DNA from: WRDF01 sp031552235
GTDB lineage: Bacteria; Bacteroidota; Bacteroidia; Bacteroidales; Rikenellaceae
Direction: 5' to 3'
NCBI GenBank assembly: GCA_031552235.1
Contig: JAVBMR010000007.1
Span: 28,222-92,221 of the forward strand
Length of the DNA stretch: 64,000 nucleotides
Positions within the stretch are counted from its first letter, which is position 1, and each line of letters begins with the position of its first letter. The notes under the pieces are model-generated. The model was not told the DNA's origin and did not search any database. It worked only from the letters and a program-made list of their open reading frames with translations. The translations under genes were made by a program, and so were the position numbers. Below are positions 1 through 9,181 of the stretch, in pieces.

Positions 1-527
1 AAGGTATGAAGTCGAAATTCGACTGGAGGCTCGACACGTTCGACCGCATGGGAGAGGCCGGGGTACATAAGATAGGGCTGGGCGTGCTGATCGGGCTTGA
101 GGACTGGCGAACCGATGCGGCGTTCATGGCGCTCCATCTGCGCTACCTGCAAAAGACATACTGGAGGACGAAATACTCGGTGTCGTTCCCCCGGATGCGG
201 CCCCACGAGGGGGCGTTCCAGCCGAACGTCGTTATGGAAGACCGTGAGCTGGCGCAGCTGATTTTTGCCTACCGCATCTTCGACCGCGACATCGAGATAG
301 CGCTTTCGACCCGTGAAGACTGCAAATTTCGGGACAACATGACCTCGCTCGGGGTTACGTCGCTCAGTGCCGGATCGAAGACCGACCCGGGCGGTTACGC
401 GGTGTACAGGCAGGAGTTGGAGCAGTTTTCGGTCAACGACGACCGCACGCCAGGCGAGATACTCGAAGCGGTCAAAGGGCAGGGCTACGAGGTGGTGTGG
501 AAAGACTGGGACCTGAGTTTGCAGTGA
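1..527 (+). CDS. thiH: 2-iminoacetate synthase ThiH, C-terminal part (5' end outside window)
   Basis: This is the last ~174 residues of ThiH, the radical SAM enzyme that cleaves tyrosine to dehydroglycine for the thiamine thiazole ring. The gene is open at the window edge, and the reading frame runs from base 3. The CxxxCxxC cluster motif lies in the missing N-terminal half. What remains is the characteristic ThiH C-terminal half, with GLEDWRTD, SFPRMRPHEG, STRED and SAGSKTDPGGY followed by the final VWKDWD. The next gene is thiF on the same strand, which fits a thiamine biosynthesis operon. The ATG at base 6 is an internal methionine, not the start. Confidence 0.93.
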   Translation, partial: GMKSKFDWRLDTFDRMGEAGVHKIGLGVLIGLEDWRTDAAFMALHLRYLQKTYWRTKYSVSFPRMRPHEGAFQPNVVMEDRELAQLIFAYRIFDRDIEIALSTREDCKFRDNMTSLGVTSLSAGSKTDPGGYAVYRQELEQFSVNDDRTPGEILEAVKGQGYEVVWKDWDLSLQ

Positions 528-714
528 TAGACTTGTTCTCCATGATATACTTGATGTGCAGTTTGCCGCCGGCGAAGGGATGCGAACGAGTTGAAAGCGC
601 AGTGAAGCAGCCCGCCGCATTGGGCTGCGGCGGACTGCCGGTTCCGCAAAGCTGAATCGATAACTATGGGGAACAATGCAATTTTGCAGATAAGCATCAT
701 AATAACCTATTATC
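528..714. repeat. Intergenic repeat R1a between thiH and thiF
   Basis: This gap contains a hairpin with arms GCAGCCC at 607-613 and GGGCTGC at 622-628. It also carries the word ACTGCCGGTTCCG near 634-646, which recurs at 9284-9296. At 684-697 it ends in TTGCAGATAAGCAT, a 14-mer found with small changes at 50504-50517, 54900-54913 and 15287-15300, and in reverse at 1424-1437. I read it as the right end of a dispersed intergenic element. No gene is seen here. Confidence 0.4.
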
Positions 715-1413
715 ATGGAACGATACACACGAAATATCGCGATCGAGGGCTTCGGTCGCGAGGGGCAGGAAAAGCTGGCGGCGGCGAGGGTACTCGTCGT
801 AGGCGCGGGGGGACTCGGGTCGCCTGTGCTGCTATACCTCGCTGCCGCAGGGGTGGGGACGCTTGGAATAATAGACTACGACGCTGTGGATATCACCAAT
901 CTCCAGCGGCAAATAATGCATACCACGGACGGTATCGGCCAGCCAAAGGTCGAGTCCGCGCGGCGGGCTGTGGAGGCGTTGAACCCGGATGTGAAAGTCA
1001 TTGCCTGCCGTGAGAAATTCTCGGAGGGTAACGCGTCTGCGCTCGTCGCCGGATATGATTTCGTTGTTGACTGCTGCGATAATTACGAGGCGAAATACCT
1101 GATAAACGACGTGTGCGTCGCCGTGGGGAAGCCCTATTCCCACGGGGCGATACTCGCCATGCGCGGCGAGGCGATGACATATGCACCCGGACATGCCGAT
1201 TACCGCAGAGTGTTTCCGTCGCCGCCGGCTGAGGGCGAATACCAGACGGCCGCACAGGCCGGAGTACTCGGATCCGTGGCTGGCGTGATAGGCTCGGTAC
1301 AGGCCACGGAGGCCATAAAATACCTTACCGGCATCGGCGAACTGCTCACCGACCGCATACTGATATTCGATGCCGTCGGCATGACGTTCCGAACGCTGCG
1401 GCTGAAGGCGTAA
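715..1413 (+). CDS. thiF: ThiF-family sulfur carrier protein adenylyltransferase
   Basis: A 232-aa E1-like enzyme that should adenylate the C-terminal glycine of the sulfur carrier ThiS. The nucleotide-binding loop GAGGLGSP sits at about residues 31-38. It is followed by the acidic DYDAVDITNLQRQ segment and the DCCDN motif that ThiF, MoeB and HesA share. Its position behind thiH supports ThiF over MoeB. The zinc-binding CxxC pairs common in the family are absent: the usual CYRCLFP position reads YRRVFPSPP, and the protein ends about where the second pair would be. The start ATG is preceded by a TTATC stretch without a Shine-Dalgarno sequence, as is usual in this phylum. Confidence 0.88.
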   Translation: MERYTRNIAIEGFGREGQEKLAAARVLVVGAGGLGSPVLLYLAAAGVGTLGIIDYDAVDITNLQRQIMHTTDGIGQPKVESARRAVEALNPDVKVIACREKFSEGNASALVAGYDFVVDCCDNYEAKYLINDVCVAVGKPYSHGAILAMRGEAMTYAPGHADYRRVFPSPPAEGEYQTAAQAGVLGSVAGVIGSVQATEAIKYLTGIGELLTDRILIFDAVGMTFRTLRLKA

Positions 1414-1423
1414 GAAAATAAAT

Positions 1424-1561
1424 ATGCTTATCCATAAGAATACCCCTCCCTTGCGGCCAACCGCATATATGGGCCGCGCGTAGAGCGCGGCCTCATGGCC
1501 TGTGCATCGGGAGGCTTGCCGTAGGCAAGCCATACCGCACGCCGCTCGGATGCGGCGGGCG
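1424..1561. repeat. Intergenic repeat R1b: three consecutive hairpins
   Basis: Three hairpins follow one another: GGCCGCG/CGCGGCC at 1472-1492, GGCTTGCC/GGCAAGCC at 1513-1531, and GCCGC/GCGGC at 1541-1556. The same order and spacing recurs at 54659-54745, with about 85% identity over the first 60 bases. There the third stem has different bases but is still paired. An inverted TTGCGGATAAGCAT-like end lies at 1424-1437, 48 bp before the first stem. In the second copy the corresponding distance is 45 bp. Confidence 0.65.
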
Positions 1562-1633
1562 GCAATTCCGCCCTCAACATTGCCCGGCAGCGTGGTTGTT
1601 TATTCCGGTAAAGCCGTATTTATAAAATATTGC

Positions 1634-1641
1634 TAACTTTG
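1634..1641 (+). promoter_or_regulatory. Candidate -7 element of the rfbB promoter
   Basis: TAACTTTG matches the Bacteroidota -7 consensus TAnnTTTG and lies only 5 bp before the first of two in-frame ATGs of rfbB. I see no good -33 element at the expected spacing. If used, the transcript would be leaderless or nearly so. Confidence 0.4.
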
Positions 1642-1646
1642 CTTCC

Positions 1647-2705
1647 ATGATGAAAAATATCCTTATTACCGGCGGGGCCGGTTTCATAGGCAGCCATGTG
1701 GTGAGGCTGTTCTGCAATAAGTATCCCGGGTACAATATCGTCAACCTCGATAAGTTGACATATGCGGGCAATCTTGAGAATCTCAAGGATGTCGAGCAGT
1801 TGCCGAATTACACCTTCGTGAGGGCCGATATCTGCGATTTTGTGGCTATGCAGGAGGTGTTCGCGAAGTACGCTATCGACGGCGTGATCCACCTCGCGGC
1901 CGAGAGCCATGTCGACCGTTCGATAAAAGACCCGTTCGGGTTCGCACAGACCAACATAATGGGGACGCTGTCGCTGCTGCAGGCCGCCCGATTGTACTGG
2001 GGCGAAAATACGGACGGCAAACTGTTCTACCACGTTTCGACCGATGAGGTGTACGGCTCGCTTCACAACCCGGAGGAGTTCTTTGTCGAAACGACGCCAT
2101 ACGACCCCAAGTCGCCTTACTCGGCGTCGAAAGCGTCGTCCGACCACTTTGTGCGTGCGTTCCACAACACATACGGGCTGCCGGTGGTCATCAGCAACTG
2201 CTCGAACAACTACGGGCCCAATCAATTCCCCGAGAAGCTGATACCGCTCTTTATCAACAATATCCGTAATGGGAGGCCTCTGCCTGTGTATGGCAAAGGC
2301 GAGAATGTCCGCGACTGGCTCTATGTGGTCGACCACGCGAGGGCCATCGACGATATTTTTCATCGCGGCAGGCGCGGCGACACATACAACATAGGCGGGT
2401 TCAACGAGTGGAAGAACATCGACCTGATAAAGGTTATGATCGCGACCGTCGACCGCATGCTGGGTAACCCCGAAGGCCATTCGCTCGGGTTGATAACCTA
2501 TGTCTCCGACCGTGCCGGCCACGATTTGCGCTACGCCATTGACTCGACGAAACTGCACGAGGAATTGGGCTGGTCGCCGTCGCTCCAGTTCGAGGAAGGT
2601 ATCGAGAAAACCGTGCGCTGGTACCTCGACAATCAGGAATGGATGGACCGCATCACCAGCGGCGAGTATGAAAAGTACTACAGCGACATGTACCGGGACA
2701 GGTAA
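1647..2705 (+). CDS. rfbB: dTDP-glucose 4,6-dehydratase
   Basis: A 352-aa short-chain dehydrogenase/reductase that converts dTDP-glucose to dTDP-4-keto-6-deoxyglucose, the branch point for dTDP-rhamnose and other deoxysugars of surface polysaccharides. The NAD-binding motif GGAGFIGSHV is at residues 8-17. The catalytic Asp-Glu lies in STDEVYG and the YxxxK pair in YSASK. It has the normal family length. Two tandem ATGs (1647 and 1650) are possible starts, and the second gives the more typical MKNILITGG beginning. The other rfb genes are not beside it, so it is an orphan in this window. A strong hairpin terminator follows. Confidence 0.95.
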   Translation: MMKNILITGGAGFIGSHVVRLFCNKYPGYNIVNLDKLTYAGNLENLKDVEQLPNYTFVRADICDFVAMQEVFAKYAIDGVIHLAAESHVDRSIKDPFGFAQTNIMGTLSLLQAARLYWGENTDGKLFYHVSTDEVYGSLHNPEEFFVETTPYDPKSPYSASKASSDHFVRAFHNTYGLPVVISNCSNNYGPNQFPEKLIPLFINNIRNGRPLPVYGKGENVRDWLYVVDHARAIDDIFHRGRRGDTYNIGGFNEWKNIDLIKVMIATVDRMLGNPEGHSLGLITYVSDRAGHDLRYAIDSTKLHEELGWSPSLQFEEGIEKTVRWYLDNQEWMDRITSGEYEKYYSDMYRDR

Positions 2706-2717
2706 CGCACGGTAATA

Positions 2718-2757
2718 AATAATAAGGCCTGCCGCATTGCGGCAGGCCTTATTATTT
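2718..2757. terminator. Bidirectional terminator between rfbB and the DUF4965 gene
   Basis: A perfect stem of at least 15 bp (AATAAGGCCTGCCGC with its complement, loop ATT) is flanked by A-rich and T-rich ends. It lies between two convergent genes and can serve both. Confidence 0.9.
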
Positions 2758-2770
2758 TAACGGCGCTTGG

Positions 2771-5242
2771 TTATTTCAGCTTGTCTTCGGCGAGCATCTT
2801 CATCCAGAATCCACCTACCACCGAACGGGCTTTGAAGCCATGGTGGCGCTGTTCTTTGGTTTCTGTCCAGTCGGACATCGGAACGCGGGTTTTGGTTTCG
2901 TTGTAGAACAGCCATACGGGGTCCATGAAAGCTTCGAACGTAGCTTTGTCAGGGGCCATCGTCGCTGTCCACGCGATCCAGTCGGTCTTGGTGTAGTCGC
3001 GACGGTTGTCGAGCGGCAGGCCGTATTTGTTCTGTTTGGTCAGGTAGTAAGCGATCTCTTTCTGCTTGACTTCTTCCGGCCATACGTTATAGCCCATCAG
3101 GTCGTCCCAAACCATGTTGTATTTCTGGCTCCATGTGTCGGGCTTGTCGAATACGAGGCGGTAGTGATCGCCGTCGTCGGCCATCGTCATCCACTCCTGT
3201 CCCATTTCCCTGGCTTTCGCCATGTATTTATCGGCGACGTCTTTCATGCCGAGTTGTTCGGCCATGTAGGCGTAGGACGCGATACCCATGATAGCCTTGA
3301 CCGAGAGGTTCACGTTATGGGCGAAGTGGCCCGCGAAGTCGTCGGTGCAGAGCTGGTTTTCGGGGTCGAGGCCTTTCTCAACGAGGTAGTCTGTCCATGT
3401 AGTCATAACGTCCCAGTGTTTCCTCGCATACTCGGCATTGCCTTCGATTTTGGTGATCGCGGCCGTCGTGATGAGCATGTTGCCTGCTTCTTCCACCGGC
3501 ATGTCGCCGCCGTATGTCTGGCCGTTGGCGAGCGGATAAGTGCCTACGTCGTGCGACGGGAACGGTTTTTTCCACTTGCCGCTTTCGCTGTAGTAGAATA
3601 TGTGGTTCATGAGGCCTTTTGCCAGTTCGAGGTTGTAGTAGAGGAACAGCGGTGACGACGGGTATGTTATGTCGACCGTGCCTATCGAACCGTTGCTGTT
3701 GTTCTCTTTCGAGAGCCACAGCAGGCCTGCTTCTTCCGATTCCACGAGTTTGTGGGCATGGATGGCCTGGCGGTATGCCAGCGCGAGCATTTCGGCGTAT
3801 TTGCGTCCGCCTGTTTTTTCGGCGTCGGCCATCAGCTTGTTGCCGAACTTAACGGCTTTCTTCATGATCGCCGCGTAATCGGCGTTGGCCTTGTGGAACT
3901 GGCCTTCGATGGTTTCGTTGCCGCTGCGGTTCCAGTAGGGGCGCAGATTTTTCTTGAAGAACTGGATTGAATAGATATCGTCGTAACCGATCATCACTTT
4001 GCCCGAAGCTTCGCCCACTTTGCCGAGCTTGCGCACAATGGACATGTCGTTGTTCGGGTTGAGTTGCTTGCTTACCGCTTCGCCAGCCGCGCCTGCTATG
4101 AAGTCCTTGCGCAGTTGGAGGCCTTTGCCGATGTTGGTCGTCGTGCTTTCTTTTTCTGCGGCCATGTAGAAATAGCCCCAGTCGATGCGGATATCGTCGC
4201 CCCTCTTGGCGAGTATTTTCTGGTCGAGGCAGCCTGCCTTGACGAATACGAGTCCGTTGTTTTCGTAAGTTTCGCTTTCAGAGGGCTGTGTCGGGAGGTT
4301 GAGCGCCCATGCCGGTGAGGCTTCGAAGTAAACTTCGACGTCATGGTCCGCACCGTCGTTCGATTTAACGTCGTAAGAAATGTAGTTCACCGGACGCGAC
4401 ATGAGGTCGAGGTCGTCCATGAACAGCGGAGCTGTGAAGGTGAGTTTCAGGTCTACTGCACCTGCCTTGAAGTTGTAGATGGTTTGCAAGGGCTGCACGT
4501 CGGCGCTTATCTGCTGTGCGGTCTGCGTGAGTGCGGTGGCGTTCTCCTGCTCCATCACGATACCGAAATCGAGGATGCCGGGGCCGCCCGTGTTGAGGCA
4601 GTATGCGGCGATGATGTTTTTGCCGGGCTTGAGGATGTCGCCGGAGAGCTCGCGGCGCACGTTGCGGCCCGTACCTTTTTTGTTGATTATCTCCTGCTCG
4701 TTGATGTAGATCCTGATGTCGTCGTCATGCGTGAACTCGACCCAGAGTTTGCGGCCTGTGATGTCCCTGTTGATCTCAACTTCGCGGCGCACCCAGATCT
4801 CCCTTGTGGGGAGGCGCCAGTCGGTAACGGCTGTGGCTTCTTCGCCAACGGTGCCGAACGCACCCGGAGCGAGCGTCCATTTGCGGTCGTTGAAATCCAT
4901 TTTCGTCCAGTCGCCTTTAGGCTCCTCGGTCACGTACCTGCCTTCCCATCCGCCCTGTTCCGACGTGGGTACGACCGCGTCCATCGGGATGGTTTCGGCG
5001 CCCATGAAGCGGTAAACCTGGCCGTCGACCTTGATCGCCCCAAGGAGGGGGAAGTTGGCACCCGTCCAGTGTTTTACAGGTTCGTTGTAAAGTTCGTCAG
5101 TCATCGACCACGCGCTTGTGTAGGGGTCGATGCTCACGAGCGGATAAGCCGGCGCACGGAGCGAGTTCGGCACGATTTCTTTGCTCGAACAGGCCGAGAG
5201 CGCTGCGGCAGCAAGCCCTAAGGCGATTAACATTTTTTTCAT
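2771..5242 (-). CDS. DUF4965/DUF1793 glutaminase-like lipoprotein
   Basis: An 823-aa surface or periplasmic protein of the family annotated as glutaminase A-like (DUF4964, DUF5127, DUF4965 and DUF1793 in order). A lipoprotein signal is visible: a hydrophobic stretch followed by LSAC at residues 15-18. The N-terminal block has SIDPYTSAWSM. A jelly-roll-like insert with HDDDIRIYINEQ follows at about residues 170-190. The helical C-terminal half carries DITYPSSPLFL and GGDMPVEEAGNM. Many family members lie in glycan-degradation loci and their substrate is often unknown; glutaminase activity is not established here. The gene starts 17 bp after the GH76 gene ends, so the two are almost certainly co-transcribed. 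Confidence 0.85.
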   Translation of the reverse strand: MKKMLIALGLAAAALSACSSKEIVPNSLRAPAYPLVSIDPYTSAWSMTDELYNEPVKHWTGANFPLLGAIKVDGQVYRFMGAETIPMDAVVPTSEQGGWEGRYVTEEPKGDWTKMDFNDRKWTLAPGAFGTVGEEATAVTDWRLPTREIWVRREVEINRDITGRKLWVEFTHDDDIRIYINEQEIINKKGTGRNVRRELSGDILKPGKNIIAAYCLNTGGPGILDFGIVMEQENATALTQTAQQISADVQPLQTIYNFKAGAVDLKLTFTAPLFMDDLDLMSRPVNYISYDVKSNDGADHDVEVYFEASPAWALNLPTQPSESETYENNGLVFVKAGCLDQKILAKRGDDIRIDWGYFYMAAEKESTTTNIGKGLQLRKDFIAGAAGEAVSKQLNPNNDMSIVRKLGKVGEASGKVMIGYDDIYSIQFFKKNLRPYWNRSGNETIEGQFHKANADYAAIMKKAVKFGNKLMADAEKTGGRKYAEMLALAYRQAIHAHKLVESEEAGLLWLSKENNSNGSIGTVDITYPSSPLFLYYNLELAKGLMNHIFYYSESGKWKKPFPSHDVGTYPLANGQTYGGDMPVEEAGNMLITTAAITKIEGNAEYARKHWDVMTTWTDYLVEKGLDPENQLCTDDFAGHFAHNVNLSVKAIMGIASYAYMAEQLGMKDVADKYMAKAREMGQEWMTMADDGDHYRLVFDKPDTWSQKYNMVWDDLMGYNVWPEEVKQKEIAYYLTKQNKYGLPLDNRRDYTKTDWIAWTATMAPDKATFEAFMDPVWLFYNETKTRVPMSDWTETKEQRHHGFKARSVVGGFWMKMLAEDKLK

Positions 5243-5259
5243 TTCGTGATAGTTTTAGG

Positions 5260-6420
5260 TTATTTGGTGTTGTAAGGTTTTGCTTTCACTGGGGGTATGA
5301 CCTGCATCAGGGCGACGCATCCGCTGGCGTCGTAAACCTCTATGTCGCCTGCGGGGCAGGGGATAGCGAAGTTTTTGAACGTGAGCGTGCGGTCGGTGTC
5401 GCGGTTTTTCCATGCGGCGTCGATGTTGGCGCGCATCCAGTCGAGGTATTGCTTCTGGCCGCAGTCATCGATCAGTCTTATTATATATTGTGCGAAAATA
5501 GCGCAGTATATGCCCTGCTCGATGCCGTTCTCATATGGGAGCATGCCGTTTTCGTCGCACATGACGTTTTTGACGTAATCCGTGGCGAGGATGGCGTCGT
5601 TGAGGTATTTCTTCTCGCCGGTGTTTTTATAGAGCATCACTCCGGCGCCGATGAACGTGGCCTGGTTGTAGAGGTGGGTCTTCCAGTCGGGACGCTGCGC
5701 ACGGTCGTTTTTGTGGTCGGCCACGCGGCCCCGGACAGTGTCGAATAGCACGCCTCGCGCCCAGCCGTATACGTTGACGGCCCTTTCGAGGTACTCTTTC
5801 TTTCCAGTGATGTTATACAGCGTCATCGCGCCAACAACGGTCGGGAAGTTGATGCAGGCCATTTTGCCGCCGCGCTGGCTGGGTACCCAGCCCCACCGCA
5901 TGCCGCCTTTCTCGTTGTCGTAAGAGCCGTTGTCGCCCACGACTTCGCTGCCGTACCATACGCGGCGGAAGCCGCTTTCGCTAAGTTCGAGGTATTTTTT
6001 CTCGCCGGTCAGTTCGTGGGCGCGGGCGAGCGAGATCACCCACCACATTATGTCGTCGTAGATGAACCATTCCTTGTCGTTGTCCCAGTTGTAGTTGTCG
6101 TATTCCCGCCCACAGCCTTCGAAGATGTCGTCGATGGCTTTGCGGTGGCGTTCGTAGCCGGTGCGCTTGTAGGCGTTCATCGCCATGTCCCAATAGATGG
6201 CCTGTGTCCAGATGGCCGCGCGTTTGTTCTGTGCCAGACTTGTCCTGTATACGCCCGAGCGCACGTTGTAATATTGCTTGTGGAACGAGTCGAATGCCGC
6301 GTCGGCGTCTGCTTTCGTGAATCCGTTTTTTGCCGAGTTGCTGCTTTTTTGAGCGCTGCAACCAGACAAAACGGCTAAAGCCAACAGCGAAACGTATAAT
6401 AGTTTTAAGGGTAGTTTCAT
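5260..6420 (-). CDS. Glycoside hydrolase family 76 lipoprotein (alpha-1,6-mannanase-like)
   Basis: A 386-aa lipoprotein predicted to be an endo-acting alpha-1,6-mannanase of GH76. I chose the ATG at 6420 because it is followed directly by a lipoprotein signal (MKLPLKLLY, then LSGC). An upstream in-frame extension to 6696 has no signal peptide and overlaps the DUF5686 gene. The adjacent Asp pair expected of GH76 catalysis is in WFIYDDIMWW, and FINFPTVVGAM and LYNQATFIGAG are typical (alpha/alpha)6-barrel motifs. It pairs with the downstream DUF4965 gene (17-bp gap). No SusC/SusD pair is adjacent. Family assignment is confident; the substrate is inferred. Confidence 0.87.
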   Translation of the reverse strand: MKLPLKLLYVSLLALAVLSGCSAQKSSNSAKNGFTKADADAAFDSFHKQYYNVRSGVYRTSLAQNKRAAIWTQAIYWDMAMNAYKRTGYERHRKAIDDIFEGCGREYDNYNWDNDKEWFIYDDIMWWVISLARAHELTGEKKYLELSESGFRRVWYGSEVVGDNGSYDNEKGGMRWGWVPSQRGGKMACINFPTVVGAMTLYNITGKKEYLERAVNVYGWARGVLFDTVRGRVADHKNDRAQRPDWKTHLYNQATFIGAGVMLYKNTGEKKYLNDAILATDYVKNVMCDENGMLPYENGIEQGIYCAIFAQYIIRLIDDCGQKQYLDWMRANIDAAWKNRDTDRTLTFKNFAIPCPAGDIEVYDASGCVALMQVIPPVKAKPYNTK

Positions 6421-6637
6421 GTTTTTTGGGTTTTCTTCGGGTTGTTGAAATGAGCCGGGTTTTGAATAGAATTTACCAGCCTGACCAGAATTTCCCAAAA
6501 ATAATCTAAAAAATGATAAATAAAAAACACTTGCGCCCGAATAGTGTATTTTTTTCATAATTGGCCGGGGAAACCCCTTGCCGTTGCCGGTTAGCGCGCG
6601 ACAGAAGATAACGCCAGGCCTATGCCTGCCCCAGGCC
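6421..6637. other. Intergenic region between the DUF5686 gene and the GH76 gene
   Basis: No gene is seen. On the minus strand a TATTTTTG word (6496-6503) resembles the -7 element and could start the GH76-DUF4965 transcript, but no -33 element is in register. Confidence 0.3.
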
Positions 6638-9133
6638 TTAGAAATCGATGTACATTGAGAGGTTGATCGCGAAATTGTCGACTTCCTCGCCGGCATGGCT
6701 GTCGCGGTGCGTGAGGCGCCAGATGGCGTTGACGCGGATGAAGCGGAATATGTTCTCTATCCCGGCGCCTGTTTCGATGTAGGGTTTCGATACGGATGTC
6801 ATGCCGTCCGGGAAGTTGAGGATGGCCGTATGGTTTGGCGCACTGCCGTCGTTTTTATCGGCGAGCGTACCCCACAACATCTTGTAAATGAACACTTCGC
6901 GCCATTGCAGTTTCTTCATCAGCGGGATACGCCCGAGGAAGAAGCCTTTGAAATGGTGTTCGTACATCAGCGAAGCCCATGTGTCGGAGGCGAATTCGTA
7001 GAAATTCATGCACGAGAATGCGCTGTTATCGTAGAAATAAGTGGCGTTTCCTTCGTGGATTTTCAGCAGCGGGTAGGGTACACGGCCGAATATCTTCCCG
7101 GCAGTGATGTCGAGATGGCTGCGTCCCAGGGGCGGAAGGTTGAACTTATAGTCCACGTTCAGCGTGGTGCGGTAGTATTCGAAATCGCTGTCGAACACGT
7201 CTTTGAGGCCTGCCGCCAGCCCTATGTTTAGGATCGGGTATTTCGTGCTGATATTGACCCTTTTGAAAGGCTTGTTGTGTATCACTTCGTTCTTCGAAAG
7301 CCTTGTGTTCAGCATGATTTCCGACGAGCGTAAGTCGTTCATCGACGTGCCGTCGGGCCTTGTGAACGGGACGTATTCCGAGGGGCTTAGGTCGCGCCAG
7401 TCAAAGGCGAACGTGTTTTCGAAGCCCGGCGTCCACTCCTGTTGGTGCTGTATGCCGAACTTGTCCATCATGACCAGCTTCTCGGTTTCGCCGCGTGCGA
7501 ATATCGAGCTGAACAGGTTGCCCGTGGCGAACAGGTCGCGGCCCGCGCTAAGTTGCACCACGTCGCGGCTGCCGTGCAGTGTCAGCTTGGAGTAGCGCTG
7601 CCGCCCGAGCATGAATTCTATGTCGCCGCCGCCTTTGAATTCCCTGTCGGTCGTCCCGTAAGCGCCGTAGCCGCCGATGCGGACCGTGCGGCTGAAATCG
7701 GTGTTCGTTCTGAGTCCCAGCTGGAAACGCGCCCCTTCGAGCTTGTTGAAACTGAATATTTTGTATATGGTGCCGACCTCCACAGGCCCGGCTTTTTTAT
7801 AACCAACCACGAACGTGTTTATGACGTCGTACACGGTCCGGAACATCGGGACGTTCTTGACCGAGTCCACCATCGCGTAGATATCTTTCTCGCGCTCGGT
7901 GAGTTCGTATGGCCTCACGCCCGCCCAGAATTGCTCGTCGTTCTTCAGTACGTCGGTGCTGACGGCCATGTTGTTCCTCTTTTCGACCACCTCTTCCGGG
8001 ATCTCCGTGTTGACCTTTATGTCCGAGTAGTTGATCTCGCGCTGGCCCATGACCGATATGAGTTTCGACGAGTCGGCCATCGACAGCGACAGGTCGGCGA
8101 CTATGCGGTCCTGTTTTTTGAACCATGTCGAACCGTCGGCCACGATCCCGTTTACGTTCTCCACGTAGAGGCTGCGGAGCCAGTTGACGTTGATGCCTTT
8201 AGCGAGCCTCATCTTGGCCGAGCGCAGCGCCCAGTCGCCCTCGTCGATGTAGATCTCTCCCTGGAAAACGGGATTGGCGAGGCTCTTCGGCTCGAAATAA
8301 ATGAAATATGTCTTGCGGCCGTCGACGTCGAAACGGTCGATCAGCGTGTATTCATAGAATGCCCGGCCGTGTTCGCACAGGGGGCTGGGGACGTTTACGC
8401 CGAACAGGTTGATGTAATTGTCATAAACGTTGACGTCGGCGTGGAGGGCGCCGGTGAACTGGGCGAAGTTATAGTCGTCGATGCCCGATATGCGGCTGGC
8501 CGTTATGACCTCCCGTTCAAGCCTCGGGTTTTTGCGGTAATAGTATTCCGATGTCGATTCCGTTATCATGACAGGCAGGTAGACCTGTCCGGTGATGGCC
8601 GATGTGTCGAGCTTCTCGAAGACGAACCCGAAATTCTTTTGCAGCCTTTTGTTGCGGAACTCGGTCTTGTTAGCCAGGCTGAGGTCCATTTTCGTGTAGG
8701 TCGTATATTGGTATGACTCTTTCAGGCTCGGGTCGTTCCTGTATTTGTAGCGCATCACGCTGTCAAGTATGGGATGTGCGGGGTTTATCCCCGGCCTGAC
8801 TGCCACGACAGCCATCTGCATTACGCTCGGTTCGAGCTTCACGTCGACGGTGTTGAACGCTCCGTGTTTGACCGGGATCGTCTGCGCATCGTAGGAGAGC
8901 GACGATACTTCGATGTGGCCGACGTTCTCACGCGTTTCGAGGCTGTACACGCCGTCCTTGTCGGTCGAAACCCCTGTGGTCGTGCCTGTGAACATGACGC
9001 TTGCCCTTGCTACCGGGTCGCCGGTAATGGCGTCGGTCACGATGCCTTTCACGCGCGTGAGCGACTGTGCCGAAACGGTTCCGCACAAGAGTATGCCGCA
9101 AGTTATGGCCGTCAGGGCCTTGTAGAAGTTCAT
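6638..9133 (-). CDS. DUF5686 outer-membrane protein with carboxypeptidase-like regulatory domain
   Basis: An 831-aa exported protein. The ATG at 9133 gives a signal peptide (MNFYKALTAITCG, ending near VSAQ). A beta-sandwich carboxypeptidase-regulatory-like domain follows at about residues 27-115, with VKGIVTDAITGDPVARASV. The rest is the DUF5686 region, which is predicted to be largely beta-stranded and ends in an aromatic residue (NLSMYIDF), as outer-membrane barrels do. Its function is unknown. A minus-strand TACCTTTG (9182-9189) lies about 50 bp before the start and is a likely -7 element. The longer reading frame up to 9235 crosses this promoter and was not used. Confidence 0.85.
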   Translation of the reverse strand: MNFYKALTAITCGILLCGTVSAQSLTRVKGIVTDAITGDPVARASVMFTGTTTGVSTDKDGVYSLETRENVGHIEVSSLSYDAQTIPVKHGAFNTVDVKLEPSVMQMAVVAVRPGINPAHPILDSVMRYKYRNDPSLKESYQYTTYTKMDLSLANKTEFRNKRLQKNFGFVFEKLDTSAITGQVYLPVMITESTSEYYYRKNPRLEREVITASRISGIDDYNFAQFTGALHADVNVYDNYINLFGVNVPSPLCEHGRAFYEYTLIDRFDVDGRKTYFIYFEPKSLANPVFQGEIYIDEGDWALRSAKMRLAKGINVNWLRSLYVENVNGIVADGSTWFKKQDRIVADLSLSMADSSKLISVMGQREINYSDIKVNTEIPEEVVEKRNNMAVSTDVLKNDEQFWAGVRPYELTEREKDIYAMVDSVKNVPMFRTVYDVINTFVVGYKKAGPVEVGTIYKIFSFNKLEGARFQLGLRTNTDFSRTVRIGGYGAYGTTDREFKGGGDIEFMLGRQRYSKLTLHGSRDVVQLSAGRDLFATGNLFSSIFARGETEKLVMMDKFGIQHQQEWTPGFENTFAFDWRDLSPSEYVPFTRPDGTSMNDLRSSEIMLNTRLSKNEVIHNKPFKRVNISTKYPILNIGLAAGLKDVFDSDFEYYRTTLNVDYKFNLPPLGRSHLDITAGKIFGRVPYPLLKIHEGNATYFYDNSAFSCMNFYEFASDTWASLMYEHHFKGFFLGRIPLMKKLQWREVFIYKMLWGTLADKNDGSAPNHTAILNFPDGMTSVSKPYIETGAGIENIFRFIRVNAIWRLTHRDSHAGEEVDNFAINLSMYIDF

Positions 9134-9181
9134 TTCTGGTATATGTGTTGCAGTTAGTAGGTTAATCGGGTAAAGACACTG

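Noticed and set aside
715..1413. E1-like protein as part of an antiphage ubiquitin-like system
   Set aside because: It follows thiH in a thiamine operon; there is no E2, JAB or cyclase gene nearby.
6421..6696. Upstream extension of the GH76 gene to 6696
   Set aside because: It lacks a signal peptide, overlaps the DUF5686 gene, and the ATG at 6420 is followed directly by a lipoprotein signal.
7442..8716. Long plus-strand frame opposite the DUF5686 gene
   Set aside because: Antisense shadow of a well-supported gene; low-complexity composition and no domain.
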